From NCBI GenBank assembly GCA_902812405.1, contig CADDZI010000012.1, positions 1-51,429 on the forward strand: DNA of 51,429 bases, written 5' to 3'. Shown here in pieces: positions 43,425 through 51,429 of the stretch. Both the position numbers and the translations under genes were made by a program. The stretch comes from a bacterium. Its GTDB lineage: Bacteria; Vulcanimicrobiota; Vulcanimicrobiia; Eremiobacterales; Eremiobacteraceae. How positions within the stretch are numbered: the stretch's first letter is position 1; every line of letters begins with the position of its first letter. Under the pieces are notes generated by a model. The model was not told the DNA's origin and did no database searches. It saw nothing but the letters and a program-made list of their open reading frames with translations.

Positions 43425-44188
43425 GGTAGGATGTCCTCGAGACCCTCAACAAAGCGGTTCAGGGAAACAACGGCCCGCACCGCGTGCGTGACGCCGGCCA
43501 CGAACGCCCGGCGGCTCGTGACGGTGTGCGCGGCACTCACGGATTCGTCCTCGCCCGCAAAGCGTACCTCGTGCACGCCGAGGACGCCGGGCAGCCGGAG
43601 GCTGTGGATCCCGACGCCGTCCACGTCCGCGCCGCACGCGCCTTCCACGCGAAGGAGTTCGGCGCGGGCGCGCCGGTGCGGCCCCGTTCCACCAATCGTT
43701 CGCGCCAGGGCAAGCGCCGTTCCGGAAGGAGCATCCTTCTTGCCGGTATGGTGCGTTTCGATGACCTCGGCATGGCCGAAGTAGGGCGCGGCCATCTTGG
43801 CAAATCTCATCAAAAGCAGGGCGCCGATGGAAAAATTGGCGGCGTAGACCGCGCCCAGGCGCGCCGCCTCCGCGGCGGCTCGGACCTCCTGCAGGTCTCT
43901 CTCGCTATAGCCCGTCGTTCCAATGACCGGGCGGATACCGTGCGCGATTGCCTCCAGCACAATCGCCTTGGAGGCCGGGAAGACGGTAAAGTCCACGAGC
44001 ACCGCGGGCCGGGCCTGGGCCGCCAGGTTTGCCAGGCTGTCATACTCCTGCTCGCCGAGCACGCCATCCGGCCGCACGAGCGTGCCGACGACGTTCAGCC
44101 CCGGTGCGACACGGAGGGCCTCGACGACGACGCTGCCGGTTCGTCCCCGCGCGCCGGCTACGGCAACGCGTATCGGCTCCAGGCTCAT
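43421..44188 (-). CDS. dapB: 4-hydroxy-tetrahydrodipicolinate reductase
   Basis: A 255-residue NAD(P)H-dependent reductase. It has VAVAGARGRTGSVVVEAL, PVIGTTGYSERDL, AANFSIGALLLMRFA and the diagnostic ETHHTGKKDAPSGTALALA with the catalytic His and Lys. ATG 44188 has no clear Shine-Dalgarno. It lies 54 bp downstream of the helicase gene and heads the coupled dapB-asd-lysC set. Confidence 0.95.
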   Translation of the reverse strand: MSLEPIRVAVAGARGRTGSVVVEALRVAPGLNVVGTLVRPDGVLGEQEYDSLANLAAQARPAVLVDFTVFPASKAIVLEAIAHGIRPVIGTTGYSERDLQEVRAAAEAARLGAVYAANFSIGALLLMRFAKMAAPYFGHAEVIETHHTGKKDAPSGTALALARTIGGTGPHRRARAELLRVEGACGADVDGVGIHSLRLPGVLGVHEVRFAGEDESVSAAHTVTSRRAFVAGVTHAVRAVVSLNRFVEGLEDILP

Positions 44189-44242
44189 GGATGAGGAGGC
44201 GTTCCTTGCGCGGCGGCCCCGCGCCTGTCGCCCTCCGCGGCG

Positions 44243-46402
44243 TCAGCTTTGCTTTTCCAGCTTGGCATAATTCAGCATGATGTACTTGCGGCCGACGCTG
44301 TCGAACTGCACGGTGATGAATGCGTCGCCGCCCGCCCCTCGGACGTCGAGCACCGAGCCGCGTCCGAAGGTCTGGTGGACGACGATGTCGCCCACGGCAA
44401 CGTCCAGCGCCGCTGCCGCGCGCCCCGAGGCGGGCAGCGCGACGTCGTTCCAGCCACCGGCGCGCCCGGTCTGCGGGAGCGGAGGAGCATTGAGGAACGC
44501 GAGGCCCACCATCTCGCTCAAAAACCGCGAGGGCGGGTGCAGGTAGGCGCTCCCCCACGTGTGCCGGCGGCGCGCATAGGTCAAGAACAATTCCTCCTTG
44601 GCTCGCGTCACGCCCACATAGCACAGGCGCCGCTCTTCTTCCACTTCGTAGGGTTCGGGCATGCTGCGCACGTGGGGAAAGATACCCTCCTCCAAGCCGC
44701 ACAGGATGACGACCGGGAACTCCAATCCCTTGGCCATGTGCAGCGTCATGAGCGTGACGTAGGATTCGGCCTCGTCCAGCTGATCCAGGTCTGACACGAG
44801 GGAAATGGTGGCCAGAAAGCCTTGCACATCGGGTCCTTCGCGCTCCTCGTATTCTCGCGCCACGCCGACCAATTCACGCAGGTTCTCAATCCGGGATTGC
44901 GCCTCCGGCGTATCCTCGGCTTGGAGGGCCGCAATGTAGCCCGTATCTTCCAAAATGCCGACCAAGACAGCAGCCGGCCCGTGCTCGTGGGCCAACGCCG
45001 CAAAGCGGTCGATCTCGGCGAGGAAGGCCTCAATCTCGCGCGCCTTCTTCGGTGCTGCCGTTCGCACGACGTCCAGGTTGGCAAACGCCGCCGCAAACGA
45101 CAGGCCGCGCCGGGCGCCTTCCTCGGCAATCGCGTTCAGAGTGCCCGGTCCGATCCCCCGGCGCGGCGCATTGATGATGCGGCGCAGGCTCACCGCATCC
45201 TTGCGGTTGAGGAGATAGCGAAGATAGGAGAGCGCATCTTTGATCTCGGCCCGGGCGTAGAAACCGACGCCGCCGACGATGCGATAGGGAAGGCCGGCCG
45301 CCAGCATGGCTTCTTCAATCGCCCGCGATTGAGCGTTCGTGCGGTACAGCACCGCAAAGTCGCGCAAGCTGCGCCCGTCGCTGTGCAGGCCCTGCCGGAC
45401 GACGTCCACGATGAACCGCGCCTCGTCGCGGTCGCTGTCCGCGGCGTACACCCGCACGGGCGGTCCTCCCTCGCGGCTGGTCCACAGACGCTTGTCATGG
45501 CGCTGCGTATTACAGGCCACGAGCGCGTTGGCGGCGGCCAGCACAGTGTGGGGCGAACGGTAATTGCGCTCCAGCCGGAACACTGCGGCTCCCGGAAAGT
45601 CACGTTCGAAGCGCAGGATGATGCGGTGGTCGGCGCCGCGGAAGCTGTAGATCGCCTGATCGTCGTCGCCGACAACGCAGATGTTGCCAGACCCTTGGGA
45701 GAGGGCGCGCACCATGCGATACTGCGCCTCGTTGACGTCCTGGTACTCGTCAACCACGAGGTAGCGAAAGCGCGACCGGTATGCCTGTCCCACCTCGCTC
45801 GGGCTCTCGAGGAGCAGCAACGTCCGCATAATGAGGTCGTCGAAATCCAACGCGTTGGCCTCGGCCAGACGCCGCTCGTACTCGGCATACACGTCGGCCA
45901 GCCTTGTCGATGTCTGCCCTTCGGGGGAGGCCGCAAAAGCCGCTGCATCCAGACAGCGGTCTTTGGCGCGCCCGATGCCGGCCAGCAGCCGGTTGACCGG
46001 AAAGTGACGTTCGTCCAGGTTCAGGTCGTGCAGGATCTCGCGCATGACCTGACGCTGGTCGGTTTCATCGTAGATGACGAAGTTGGGAGCCACGCCCACC
46101 CAGTGACCGTCGCGCCGCAAGATGCGCACGCCGATGGCGTGAAAGGTTCCGACCCACAATCCGGCCGCCGCCGAGCCGACCAGACTGGCCAGCCTGGATT
46201 TCAATTCACCCGCGGCCTTGTTGGTGAAGGTCACGGCCAAAATGGCCTCGGCCGGCGCGCGTTTGGTCGCCAATAGGTGCGCGACGCGATGCGTCAGGAC
46301 GCGCGTCTTGCCGCTGCCGGCGCCCGCAAAGATGAGAACCGGGCCTTCGGTGTGCGCGGCCGCCGCGCGCTGTTCTTCGTTCAGCCCTGCCAGGGGGTCC
46401 AT
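44243..46402 (-). CDS. pcrA: PcrA/UvrD-family 3-prime to 5-prime DNA helicase
   Basis: A 719-residue SF1A helicase that acts in nucleotide-excision and mismatch repair and in plasmid or replication-fork maintenance. Motifs in order are LNEEQRAAA (Q), FAGAGSGKTRVL (I), VDEYQDVNEAQY (II), VGDDDQAIYSFRGA (III), LERNYRSP (IV), TLHMAKGLEFPVVIL (V) and YVGVTRAKEELFL (VI). The C-terminal tail, GDIVVHQTFGRGSVLDV onward, is the Tudor-like RNA-polymerase-binding element typical of PcrA/UvrD. PcrA versus UvrD cannot be separated by eye. Confidence 0.95.
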   Translation of the reverse strand: MDPLAGLNEEQRAAAAHTEGPVLIFAGAGSGKTRVLTHRVAHLLATKRAPAEAILAVTFTNKAAGELKSRLASLVGSAAAGLWVGTFHAIGVRILRRDGHWVGVAPNFVIYDETDQRQVMREILHDLNLDERHFPVNRLLAGIGRAKDRCLDAAAFAASPEGQTSTRLADVYAEYERRLAEANALDFDDLIMRTLLLLESPSEVGQAYRSRFRYLVVDEYQDVNEAQYRMVRALSQGSGNICVVGDDDQAIYSFRGADHRIILRFERDFPGAAVFRLERNYRSPHTVLAAANALVACNTQRHDKRLWTSREGGPPVRVYAADSDRDEARFIVDVVRQGLHSDGRSLRDFAVLYRTNAQSRAIEEAMLAAGLPYRIVGGVGFYARAEIKDALSYLRYLLNRKDAVSLRRIINAPRRGIGPGTLNAIAEEGARRGLSFAAAFANLDVVRTAAPKKAREIEAFLAEIDRFAALAHEHGPAAVLVGILEDTGYIAALQAEDTPEAQSRIENLRELVGVAREYEEREGPDVQGFLATISLVSDLDQLDEAESYVTLMTLHMAKGLEFPVVILCGLEEGIFPHVRSMPEPYEVEEERRLCYVGVTRAKEELFLTYARRRHTWGSAYLHPPSRFLSEMVGLAFLNAPPLPQTGRAGGWNDVALPASGRAAAALDVAVGDIVVHQTFGRGSVLDVRGAGGDAFITVQFDSVGRKYIMLNYAKLEKQS

Positions 46403-46426
46403 GCCGGAGGCCGTCTTCGCCTTCTC

Positions 46427-47428
46427 TTATGCTGCCTCTTTGAGCAATGTCGGCAGGGTCTGCACCGTCAGCTGCTCGTCTCCTCGCAGCACGGCCAGCA
46501 CGAGCGGTTCACCGATGGGATGCGTGCCCAGCACGACTTGCAGGTCGTCCGGCGTTCGCACCGGCCGTTCGCCGGCACGGATGATGAGCTCGCCCGGTTG
46601 CAGGCCTGCCTTGCGGGCCGCACCCTCGGGATCGACGTCGGTCACAAGCGCGGCGGTGCTCTGCTCGATGCCCAAGCGATCGGCTCGCCGCCGCTCGAGT
46701 GCAGCCATCTGAAGGATCACGCCGAGGTACGCGCGGCGAACGGTCCCAAACGCGATCAACTGTGCGGCGACGAACTTCGCGCTGTTCACGGGGATGGCAA
46801 AACAAATGCCCTGAGAACCGGCAATGACGGCCGTGTTGATGCCGATGACCGCACCGCGGGCATCGACGAGCGGACCGCCCGAGTTACCCGGATTCAGCGC
46901 GGCGTCGGTTTGGATAATGCCCTCGATGAGCCGGCCGGTCTGCGAGCGCAGCGTCCGGCCTAACGCACTGATCACCCCGGCCGTTACCGTTGCCTGGAAG
47001 CCTAGCGGATTGCCGACCGCGACGACAAGTTGTCCAACGCGCAGACGGGATGAGTCGGCCAGTGTGGCGGCCGCGAGGCCGCTGGCCGGCACCCGCAGGA
47101 CGGCCAGGTCGCTATGCGGGTCGTCTCCGGTCAGCGCCGCCGGTACGACGCCACCATCCGGAAGGTGCACCTCCAAACGCTGGGCACCCGCGACGACATG
47201 GCTGTTGGTGAGGATGAAGCCATCGGGCGCGATAACCAGTCCGCTACCCGCAGCCTGCAGTTCCGGAAAGCCCCTGCGTGCCAAACGCTCGGGTGCCTGC
47301 CGCCCAGTGGTCACGCTGACAACCGCCGGGCCTATCTTCTCGACCGCGCCTGTGACCGCTCGCGAATACGCGTCGAAGACCTCGAGATCGTGGTCGTTCA
47401 CAGGGGCATCGGCATCGTGCGATTGCAT
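46427..47428 (-). CDS. HtrA/DegP-type serine protease without signal peptide
   Basis: A 333-residue S1C protease. The catalytic triad is visible as H77 (TNSHVV), D107 (HSDLAVL) and S183 (NPGNSGGPLVD). A single PDZ domain occupies about 235-325, with YLGVILQM, then VDPEGAARKAGLQPGELII. The N-terminus is polar with no signal peptide or membrane anchor, so it is probably cytoplasmic, unlike most HtrA proteins. ATG 47428 has AAGGAG 11 bp upstream. It lies 24 bp from the helicase gene on the same strand. Confidence 0.92.
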   Translation of the reverse strand: MQSHDADAPVNDHDLEVFDAYSRAVTGAVEKIGPAVVSVTTGRQAPERLARRGFPELQAAGSGLVIAPDGFILTNSHVVAGAQRLEVHLPDGGVVPAALTGDDPHSDLAVLRVPASGLAAATLADSSRLRVGQLVVAVGNPLGFQATVTAGVISALGRTLRSQTGRLIEGIIQTDAALNPGNSGGPLVDARGAVIGINTAVIAGSQGICFAIPVNSAKFVAAQLIAFGTVRRAYLGVILQMAALERRRADRLGIEQSTAALVTDVDPEGAARKAGLQPGELIIRAGERPVRTPDDLQVVLGTHPIGEPLVLAVLRGDEQLTVQTLPTLLKEAA

Positions 47429-47507
47429 CTTTTTATGTCTCCTTCAGGCATAGCCGTGCAAGGGCGGTGCCAGACCGCTTGCGTGCGGCCCGGCCGAGTG
47501 TTTCGGT

Positions 47508-48725
47508 CTAGCGTTGGGAGGGACTGCCGGCCGGTTTGCCCTGCAGCACGGCCGAGACCGGGCTTTTACCTGCAAAAACTGCCGCCAGAACTGCGTGCGC
47601 GTGCAGGTAAGACAGTGTACTCTCGGCTCCCATGTTGCGGTTACATTCTCCCACCCCGAGCCCATCTCGGCAACCGCCGTCCGGGTCCACGAGAACGAGA
47701 CCTTCCGTATTGAGGCCGAAAAACCAGCCCAGTGCCTCGAGGGCCTTGCCGACATATGCGGAGTCACCGCTGACGAGCGCCGCCGCAAGCCAGGCATCCA
47801 CCATGGCACAGGCTTCGATCGGCTGCTGGTCGTAGCGGGCGCGGACCTTCCCCTCCTCATACCAACCGCGATTGCCAATGGGGACGAACATCCCCTCAGA
47901 CTGGGTCACGCCTTCCAGAAACGTCAGCGCCTCCCAGCCGGCTTCGCCGAGCCCAGGCTCGCTGAGGGCGGCACAACCGCGCAACAATGCCTCGGGGAGC
48001 CGTGCATTCGCCCAGGTCAGGCTGTCTTCCCACCACGGCCAGCGCGGCGTCGCACGTTTGCGGTACTCTTGCGCCACGTCCCGACACAGCGATGCCAGTA
48101 TGCGACGCGCCGCTTGCCGCGTTTGAGAAGGGATGTCGCTGACAGGCGTCACAGGCGCTGCCCGCTCCGGGGCGACCGCCGCAGCCAGCCCCAAAACGCA
48201 GTAGGCACGGGAGCGCAGGTAGGTCAGATTCGGCACGTGGGGCAGTGCCGCCGTCAGCAACTCAAGCGCCGCGTTTCGCCAGCCGGCGATCGGTGCACAA
48301 CACGCGGCGACCCCGCACGCCCACACGGTGCGGGCAAAACTCTCTTCTGAACCGACCTCGTCCGTGAAGAGGCCGGCACGGTCGTAGAGATTGTGGTAAC
48401 GCCCGTCGGGGCGCCGGCACCGCCGGATCGCGGCGAGCGCCACCTCCCCCACCGCTTGCGCGCCCGGAACATCGTCGCCCAATCGGAGGTTCACAGTTGC
48501 CGCCAACCAGGCTCGCGCGTTGTCGTCGAGGCAGTAGCCGTGGGTTAGGTCCGGCTGTCGGCCAAGGGCGAACTGCACGATGCCGTGCTCGCCGAGCAAC
48601 CGCAGGGCGTGGGTACAGCGCGCAGGCCGCCCAGCCACGCACTCGGCAAACTGTGCATAGGCTGCTGCTGGGTCCGAAGCGCGGGCCGGCGTGTGTGCTG
48701 CCTGTGCTGCACGGCGAGAGGACAA
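47508..48725 (-). CDS. (Alpha/alpha)-toroid-like protein associated with a GT4 glycosyltransferase
   Basis: A 405-residue helical protein. It contains HGYCLDDNARAWLAATV, YHNLYDRAGLFTDEVGSEES, TWANARLPEALLRG, GNRGWYEEGKVRARYDQQP and GVGECNRNMGAESTLSYL. From memory, the GYCxDDNARA motif belongs to a domain found fused to, or next to, GT4 glycosyltransferases in many bacteria and thought to have a six-hairpin glycosidase-like fold. Activity is unproven. The start shown is TTG 48725; an in-frame GTG near residue 30 is possible. It lies 12 bp downstream of the GT4 gene, so the two surely act together. Confidence 0.75.
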   Translation of the reverse strand: MSSRRAAQAAHTPARASDPAAAYAQFAECVAGRPARCTHALRLLGEHGIVQFALGRQPDLTHGYCLDDNARAWLAATVNLRLGDDVPGAQAVGEVALAAIRRCRRPDGRYHNLYDRAGLFTDEVGSEESFARTVWACGVAACCAPIAGWRNAALELLTAALPHVPNLTYLRSRAYCVLGLAAAVAPERAAPVTPVSDIPSQTRQAARRILASLCRDVAQEYRKRATPRWPWWEDSLTWANARLPEALLRGCAALSEPGLGEAGWEALTFLEGVTQSEGMFVPIGNRGWYEEGKVRARYDQQPIEACAMVDAWLAAALVSGDSAYVGKALEALGWFFGLNTEGLVLVDPDGGCRDGLGVGECNRNMGAESTLSYLHAHAVLAAVFAGKSPVSAVLQGKPAGSPSQR

Positions 48726-48737
48726 GGCGTCTGCCGC

Positions 48738-50081
48738 CTAGAGGTTGTGGGTGAGACTTTCGCTGACCACCCCCGGAAAGCCGGGAGCGGCTCGTTGGGC
48801 AAGGGCCTCACGCAGCGCGCTTAAAGGCACACCGCCGCGCTGCGGTGTCTCGGCCGCACCTGCGGGTGTAGCTACCGTGCGTCTATGCGCACTGCGGACC
48901 GCCGCCTCGCGGAATGTCTGGCCGTAGTGCCGGGCGACTCGCGGCCACGTCATCGTCCGACCGTACCGATATGCGGCCGTCTCGATGGAGGACCGAAGTT
49001 CCGGATCAGCCAGCACGAGGTTGACCGCCGCAGCCAGAGCCTGCGCGTTCCGGAAGGGAATGACGATGCCGCGGCCGTCGGCCAGCAATTCCTTCGCGTA
49101 GAGAGAACCGGTGGCCACGACGACGCGGCCGCACGCAACCGCGTACGACAGCGTTCCGCTGACAATCTGATTGGGGTCAAGCGCGGGTGACACGTAGACG
49201 TCGGTCGCCAGAAGGCTACGTACGACCCCGTCGTCGTTCATGTAGTGATTCATGAACCGAACGCGGTGCTCGAGTCCGAGTTCGCGAACGCGCTGCCAGA
49301 GGCTCTCCCGGTAACGTTCCCCCTCCACCTTGCGTACCTCGGGATGCGTTTCACCCCACAACAGGTAGACCGCCCGCGGGTTCTGGGCGACGATCGCCGG
49401 CAGGGCCTCCAGCACGTACTCGATACCCTTCCCGCGGCTGAGCAAACCGAAGGTAGAGAGCACCGTGTGGTGTTCGAGCCCGAGCTGCCGCTTGAAGTGG
49501 TGACTGCGACGGAATGGAACGTCGGGGACGCCGTGCAGGATAACGTCAATCTTGCGTGCGTCGATGCCGTAGTGTTCCTCCAGGATGCGCCGGCCAGCGT
49601 ACGCCAGAACGACGACGCGGTCGCTGCGATTGCACAACTCGCGGGTGATATGGCGCAGGTGGTCGTCCGGGTCGGGAAGCGTCGTATGGAGAGTCAGAAC
49701 GACCGGCTTGCGCAGACCGGCCACAAAGTCCAACACGAACTCCCCATTGCGCCCCCCGAAGAGGCCGTATTCGTGCTGGATGTTGACGACGTCGCACGCA
49801 TGCTCATTGGCGAAGCGTGCCGCCGCAGCGTACGACGCACGCTCGGAGCGGACGATTTCCGCGCGAACGCAGGAGGGGTACGGGTACGATCTCCCGTCGT
49901 CCGTCACGGCGATGACGTCGCTCTCCATCTTGGTGGAGGCGTCGTATGCGGTGCGGATGTCCTCGGTAAAGGTCGCGATGCCGCACTCGCGCGGCGGATA
50001 CGAAGAGACGAAAAGAGCCCGGGCCGCGGGTTCCCCCGCGAAGGGATGACGAAAGAGCGCTGGGCGCTGCGCTGCCTGCAT
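48738..50081 (-). CDS. GT4-family glycosyltransferase
   Basis: A 447-residue GT-B fold enzyme. It has FVSSYPPRECGIATFTEDI at the start of the N-domain, VVNIQHEYGLFGG, KPVVLTLHTTLPDPDDH and the donor-site region TFGLLSRGKGIEYVLEALP with E-x7-E-like VYVSPALDPNQIVSGTLSYA. It probably transfers a nucleotide-activated hexose such as mannose. ATG 50081 is chosen because the upstream 34 codons lie in the promoter/leader. It is preceded by a strong promoter and two hairpins and followed closely by the toroid-like gene. Confidence 0.88.
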   Translation of the reverse strand: MQAAQRPALFRHPFAGEPAARALFVSSYPPRECGIATFTEDIRTAYDASTKMESDVIAVTDDGRSYPYPSCVRAEIVRSERASYAAAARFANEHACDVVNIQHEYGLFGGRNGEFVLDFVAGLRKPVVLTLHTTLPDPDDHLRHITRELCNRSDRVVVLAYAGRRILEEHYGIDARKIDVILHGVPDVPFRRSHHFKRQLGLEHHTVLSTFGLLSRGKGIEYVLEALPAIVAQNPRAVYLLWGETHPEVRKVEGERYRESLWQRVRELGLEHRVRFMNHYMNDDGVVRSLLATDVYVSPALDPNQIVSGTLSYAVACGRVVVATGSLYAKELLADGRGIVIPFRNAQALAAAVNLVLADPELRSSIETAAYRYGRTMTWPRVARHYGQTFREAAVRSAHRRTVATPAGAAETPQRGGVPLSALREALAQRAAPGFPGVVSESLTHNL

Positions 50082-50114
50082 GATCGACAATCGGTATACC
50101 TGACGTAGAGAGCT

Positions 50115-50159
50115 GCTACGGTAAGCCGTAGCGCGTGCGGGGCGAACCTCGCGGTTCGC
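50115..50159 (-). promoter_or_regulatory. Two stable hairpins in the GT4 mRNA leader
   Basis: On the minus strand, GCGAACC, GCGA, GGTTCGC (50159-50142) is followed by GCTACGG, CTTA, CCGTAGC (50132-50115). Both have 7-bp perfect stems with 4-nt loops. They lie between the predicted transcription start (about 50167) and the start codon at 50081, so they would fold in the untranslated leader of about 85 nt. Confidence 0.6.
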
Positions 50160-50173
50160 GTGTCTCACTCTAT

Positions 50174-50208
50174 AGTATACCACATGCGGGCCGGCGTCAA
50201 ACGCCGGC
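50174..50208 (-). promoter_or_regulatory. Extended -10 promoter with -35 inside a hairpin
   Basis: The minus strand reads TTTGAC (50201-50196), a 16-bp spacer, then TATACT (50179-50174), preceded by TGG, which makes an extended -10. The -35 lies within a perfect 8-bp inverted repeat, GCCGGCGT, TTG, ACGCCGGC (50208-50190), just downstream of the sugar nucleotidyltransferase stop codon. The repeat may therefore serve as that gene's terminator or as an operator for the GT4 promoter. Confidence 0.6.
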
Positions 50209-50233
50209 GTGACCCTAGTCGAGCCGCTCTCCT

Positions 50234-51301
50234 CTAAGCCTTTTGTCCGGATGGCGAGACGCCGGCGCGTATTCTTGCACCGCGGCCCGCAACGGTGTTG
50301 GGTTCGACGGTCGCCTCCGGCTCGACGACAACCTCAAGGCCCAAGATGCCGTCCCGAACGGTCGCCCCGCGCCCTACGACGCAATGCTGCCACAAGATGC
50401 TGGATGCGATCGCGGCCGAAGCCCCAATCCGACACCCCTTGTACAGAACGGCATACGGTCCCACGCGCGCACCAGGTTCGATGTGAACGTCGGTTCCCAG
50501 GAAAACCGGCGGATGTACCTCGACGCCCTGCGGAACGGGAGCCCCGTCGGCGGTCCAGACGCCCTGCGCGACCTCGTGTCCGGCGGGCTTCTCGAAGCGT
50601 CCATCCAGGATGTCCCAGTGCGCCTGCGCGTAGGTCGCGGGACGTCCGACGTCGATCCAATAGTCGTTTGTCGACACTGCGAAGACCCGCTGCGTCGCGG
50701 CAATGAGGTGCGGGAACGTCTCTCGCTCGATGGAAACCTTGCGGCCCGACGGGATGGCGTCCAGCGCGTCCGGTTCCAGGACGTAGGTGCCGGCGTTGAT
50801 GTCGCGAGCGTTGGTTTCGCCGGGCTTAGGTTTTTCCACGAAGCGCAGGACGCGGCCGTCTGCGTCCGTTTCGACGACACCGAACTGACTGGGATCCTCG
50901 ACGGTTCGCGTGTGGATGGTTGCGATGGCGTTGCGCCGCCGATGCAGCTCCCGCAGGGCGACCAAATCCAGTCCGGTGAGAATATCGCCGTTGCAGACGT
51001 AGATCGTCCCGCTCACCTTGTGGACTGCGTTTTTGACCGCACCCGCGGTGCCCAGCGGCTCCTCTTCGAAGACGTAGTCGAGGTTGACGCCGAAGCGCCG
51101 GCCGTTCCCAAAGTAGGCCTCGATCGCTTCCGGCAAATAGCAGCAGGAAAGGATCACGTCGTTGACCCCAGCCTTGCGGAGACGCTCGATGATCCAGCCG
51201 ATGAACGGGCGCCCCAGAAGGGGCGCCATTGGCTTTGGGACGGCGTAGGTCAGCGGCCGCAACCGCGTCCCCTCCCCGCCCACCAATACGACCGCTTGCA
51301 T
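50234..51301 (-). CDS. Sugar-phosphate nucleotidyltransferase with left-handed beta-helix
   Basis: A 355-residue NDP-sugar pyrophosphorylase. It has the nucleotide signature VVLVGGEGTRLRPLTYAVPK, VCNGDILTGLDL, SQFGVVETDADGRVLRFVEKP, NAGTYVLEPDALD and DYWIDVGRPATYAQAHWDIL. The C-terminal hexapeptide repeats (VFLGTDVHIEPGARVGPYAV) are as in bacterial GDP-mannose pyrophosphorylase-like proteins. Guanylyl transfer to mannose-1-phosphate is likely but a glucose-type substrate is possible. ATG 51301 starts the classic motif. It is distinct from the gene at 38193 (different length, same fold). It lies upstream of the GT4 gene, suggesting donor supply. Confidence 0.9.
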   Translation of the reverse strand: MQAVVLVGGEGTRLRPLTYAVPKPMAPLLGRPFIGWIIERLRKAGVNDVILSCCYLPEAIEAYFGNGRRFGVNLDYVFEEEPLGTAGAVKNAVHKVSGTIYVCNGDILTGLDLVALRELHRRRNAIATIHTRTVEDPSQFGVVETDADGRVLRFVEKPKPGETNARDINAGTYVLEPDALDAIPSGRKVSIERETFPHLIAATQRVFAVSTNDYWIDVGRPATYAQAHWDILDGRFEKPAGHEVAQGVWTADGAPVPQGVEVHPPVFLGTDVHIEPGARVGPYAVLYKGCRIGASAAIASSILWQHCVVGRGATVRDGILGLEVVVEPEATVEPNTVAGRGARIRAGVSPSGQKA

Positions 51302-51365
51302 GCGTTTGGAGCAGGTGTACGTGCCGGGCGCCCGTCCCTCCTTGCGGGTCTTCAGCCCGCTTTAG

Positions 51366-51428
51366 GTAGCGGTCGCGCCAGCGCGAGCATGGTCTCCGCT
51401 CGCGTAGCGGTCGCGCTTGCGCGACCGA
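51366..51428. repeat. Two palindromic REP-like elements at the window end
   Basis: A partial copy at 51366-51386 and a full copy at 51404-51428, both with the GTAGCGG arm on the plus strand, follow the start side of the nucleotidyltransferase gene. They are the same family as at 10.6, 26.8 and 38.0 kb. The neighbouring gene lies outside the window. Confidence 0.8.
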
Positions 51429-51429
51429 C

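Overview
This is a GC-rich bacterial chromosome segment packed with housekeeping genes. The gene content is bacterial: ThrRS, TsaD, HolA, RibBA, a PcrA/UvrD helicase, DapA/LysC/Asd/DapB, and TonB-dependent receptors that imply an outer membrane. It also holds a pair of PurP proteins, which are otherwise best known from archaea. Two TonB receptors with an N-terminal carboxypeptidase-regulatory-like domain, together with this gene mix, would fit a deep-branching Gram-negative lineage such as Candidatus Eremiobacterota (WPS-2). That placement is inference; I cannot run a phylogeny.

Layout. 1-72: tRNA-Val. 262-5433 (+): TonB receptor, thrS, tsaD. 5632-8811 (-): purM-purN-pyk with overlapping ends. 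8991-10550 (+): leucyl aminopeptidase, followed by a cluster of palindromic repeats. 10851-32818 (-): a very long run of same-strand genes. In transcription order it reads ribD, ribE, ribBA, ribH, mtnA, holA, purB, purC-purE fusion, purL, purQ, a DUF3311/sodium symporter pair, a PurS-like gene, purP, a divergent purP paralogue, guaA, purD, purF, and a small exported protein. Most junctions overlap by 4 bp (ATGA or GTGA). 32925-33695 (+): comF. 33925-37930 (+): a second, larger TonB receptor with a lipoprotein gene 10 bp downstream. 38193-48725 (-): a sugar nucleotidyltransferase, WecG/TagA glycosyltransferase, the dapB-asd-lysC-dapA lysine/diaminopimelate genes, a PcrA/UvrD helicase, a leaderless HtrA-type protease and an (alpha/alpha)-toroid-like protein. 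48738-51301 (-): a GT4 glycosyltransferase and a second sugar nucleotidyltransferase, separated by a structured promoter/leader region.

The most interesting part is the purine pathway. The window encodes PurF, PurD, PurN, PurL/PurQ (plus a likely PurS), PurM, a PurC-PurE fusion laid out like animal PAICS, PurB, PurP and GuaA, which is almost everything from PRPP to IMP plus the last step to GMP. No PurH or PurO is seen, so the FAICAR-to-IMP cyclisation has no assigned gene. The only unassigned enzyme-like gene in the cluster is the second PurP, whose ATP-grasp glycine-rich loop is degenerate. The PurS candidate is also unusual: it is twice the normal length, appears two-lobed, and is displaced from purQL.

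About twelve copies of a roughly 25-bp palindromic element (GTAGCGG outer arm) sit in intergenic gaps. One of them supplies the stop codon of holA.
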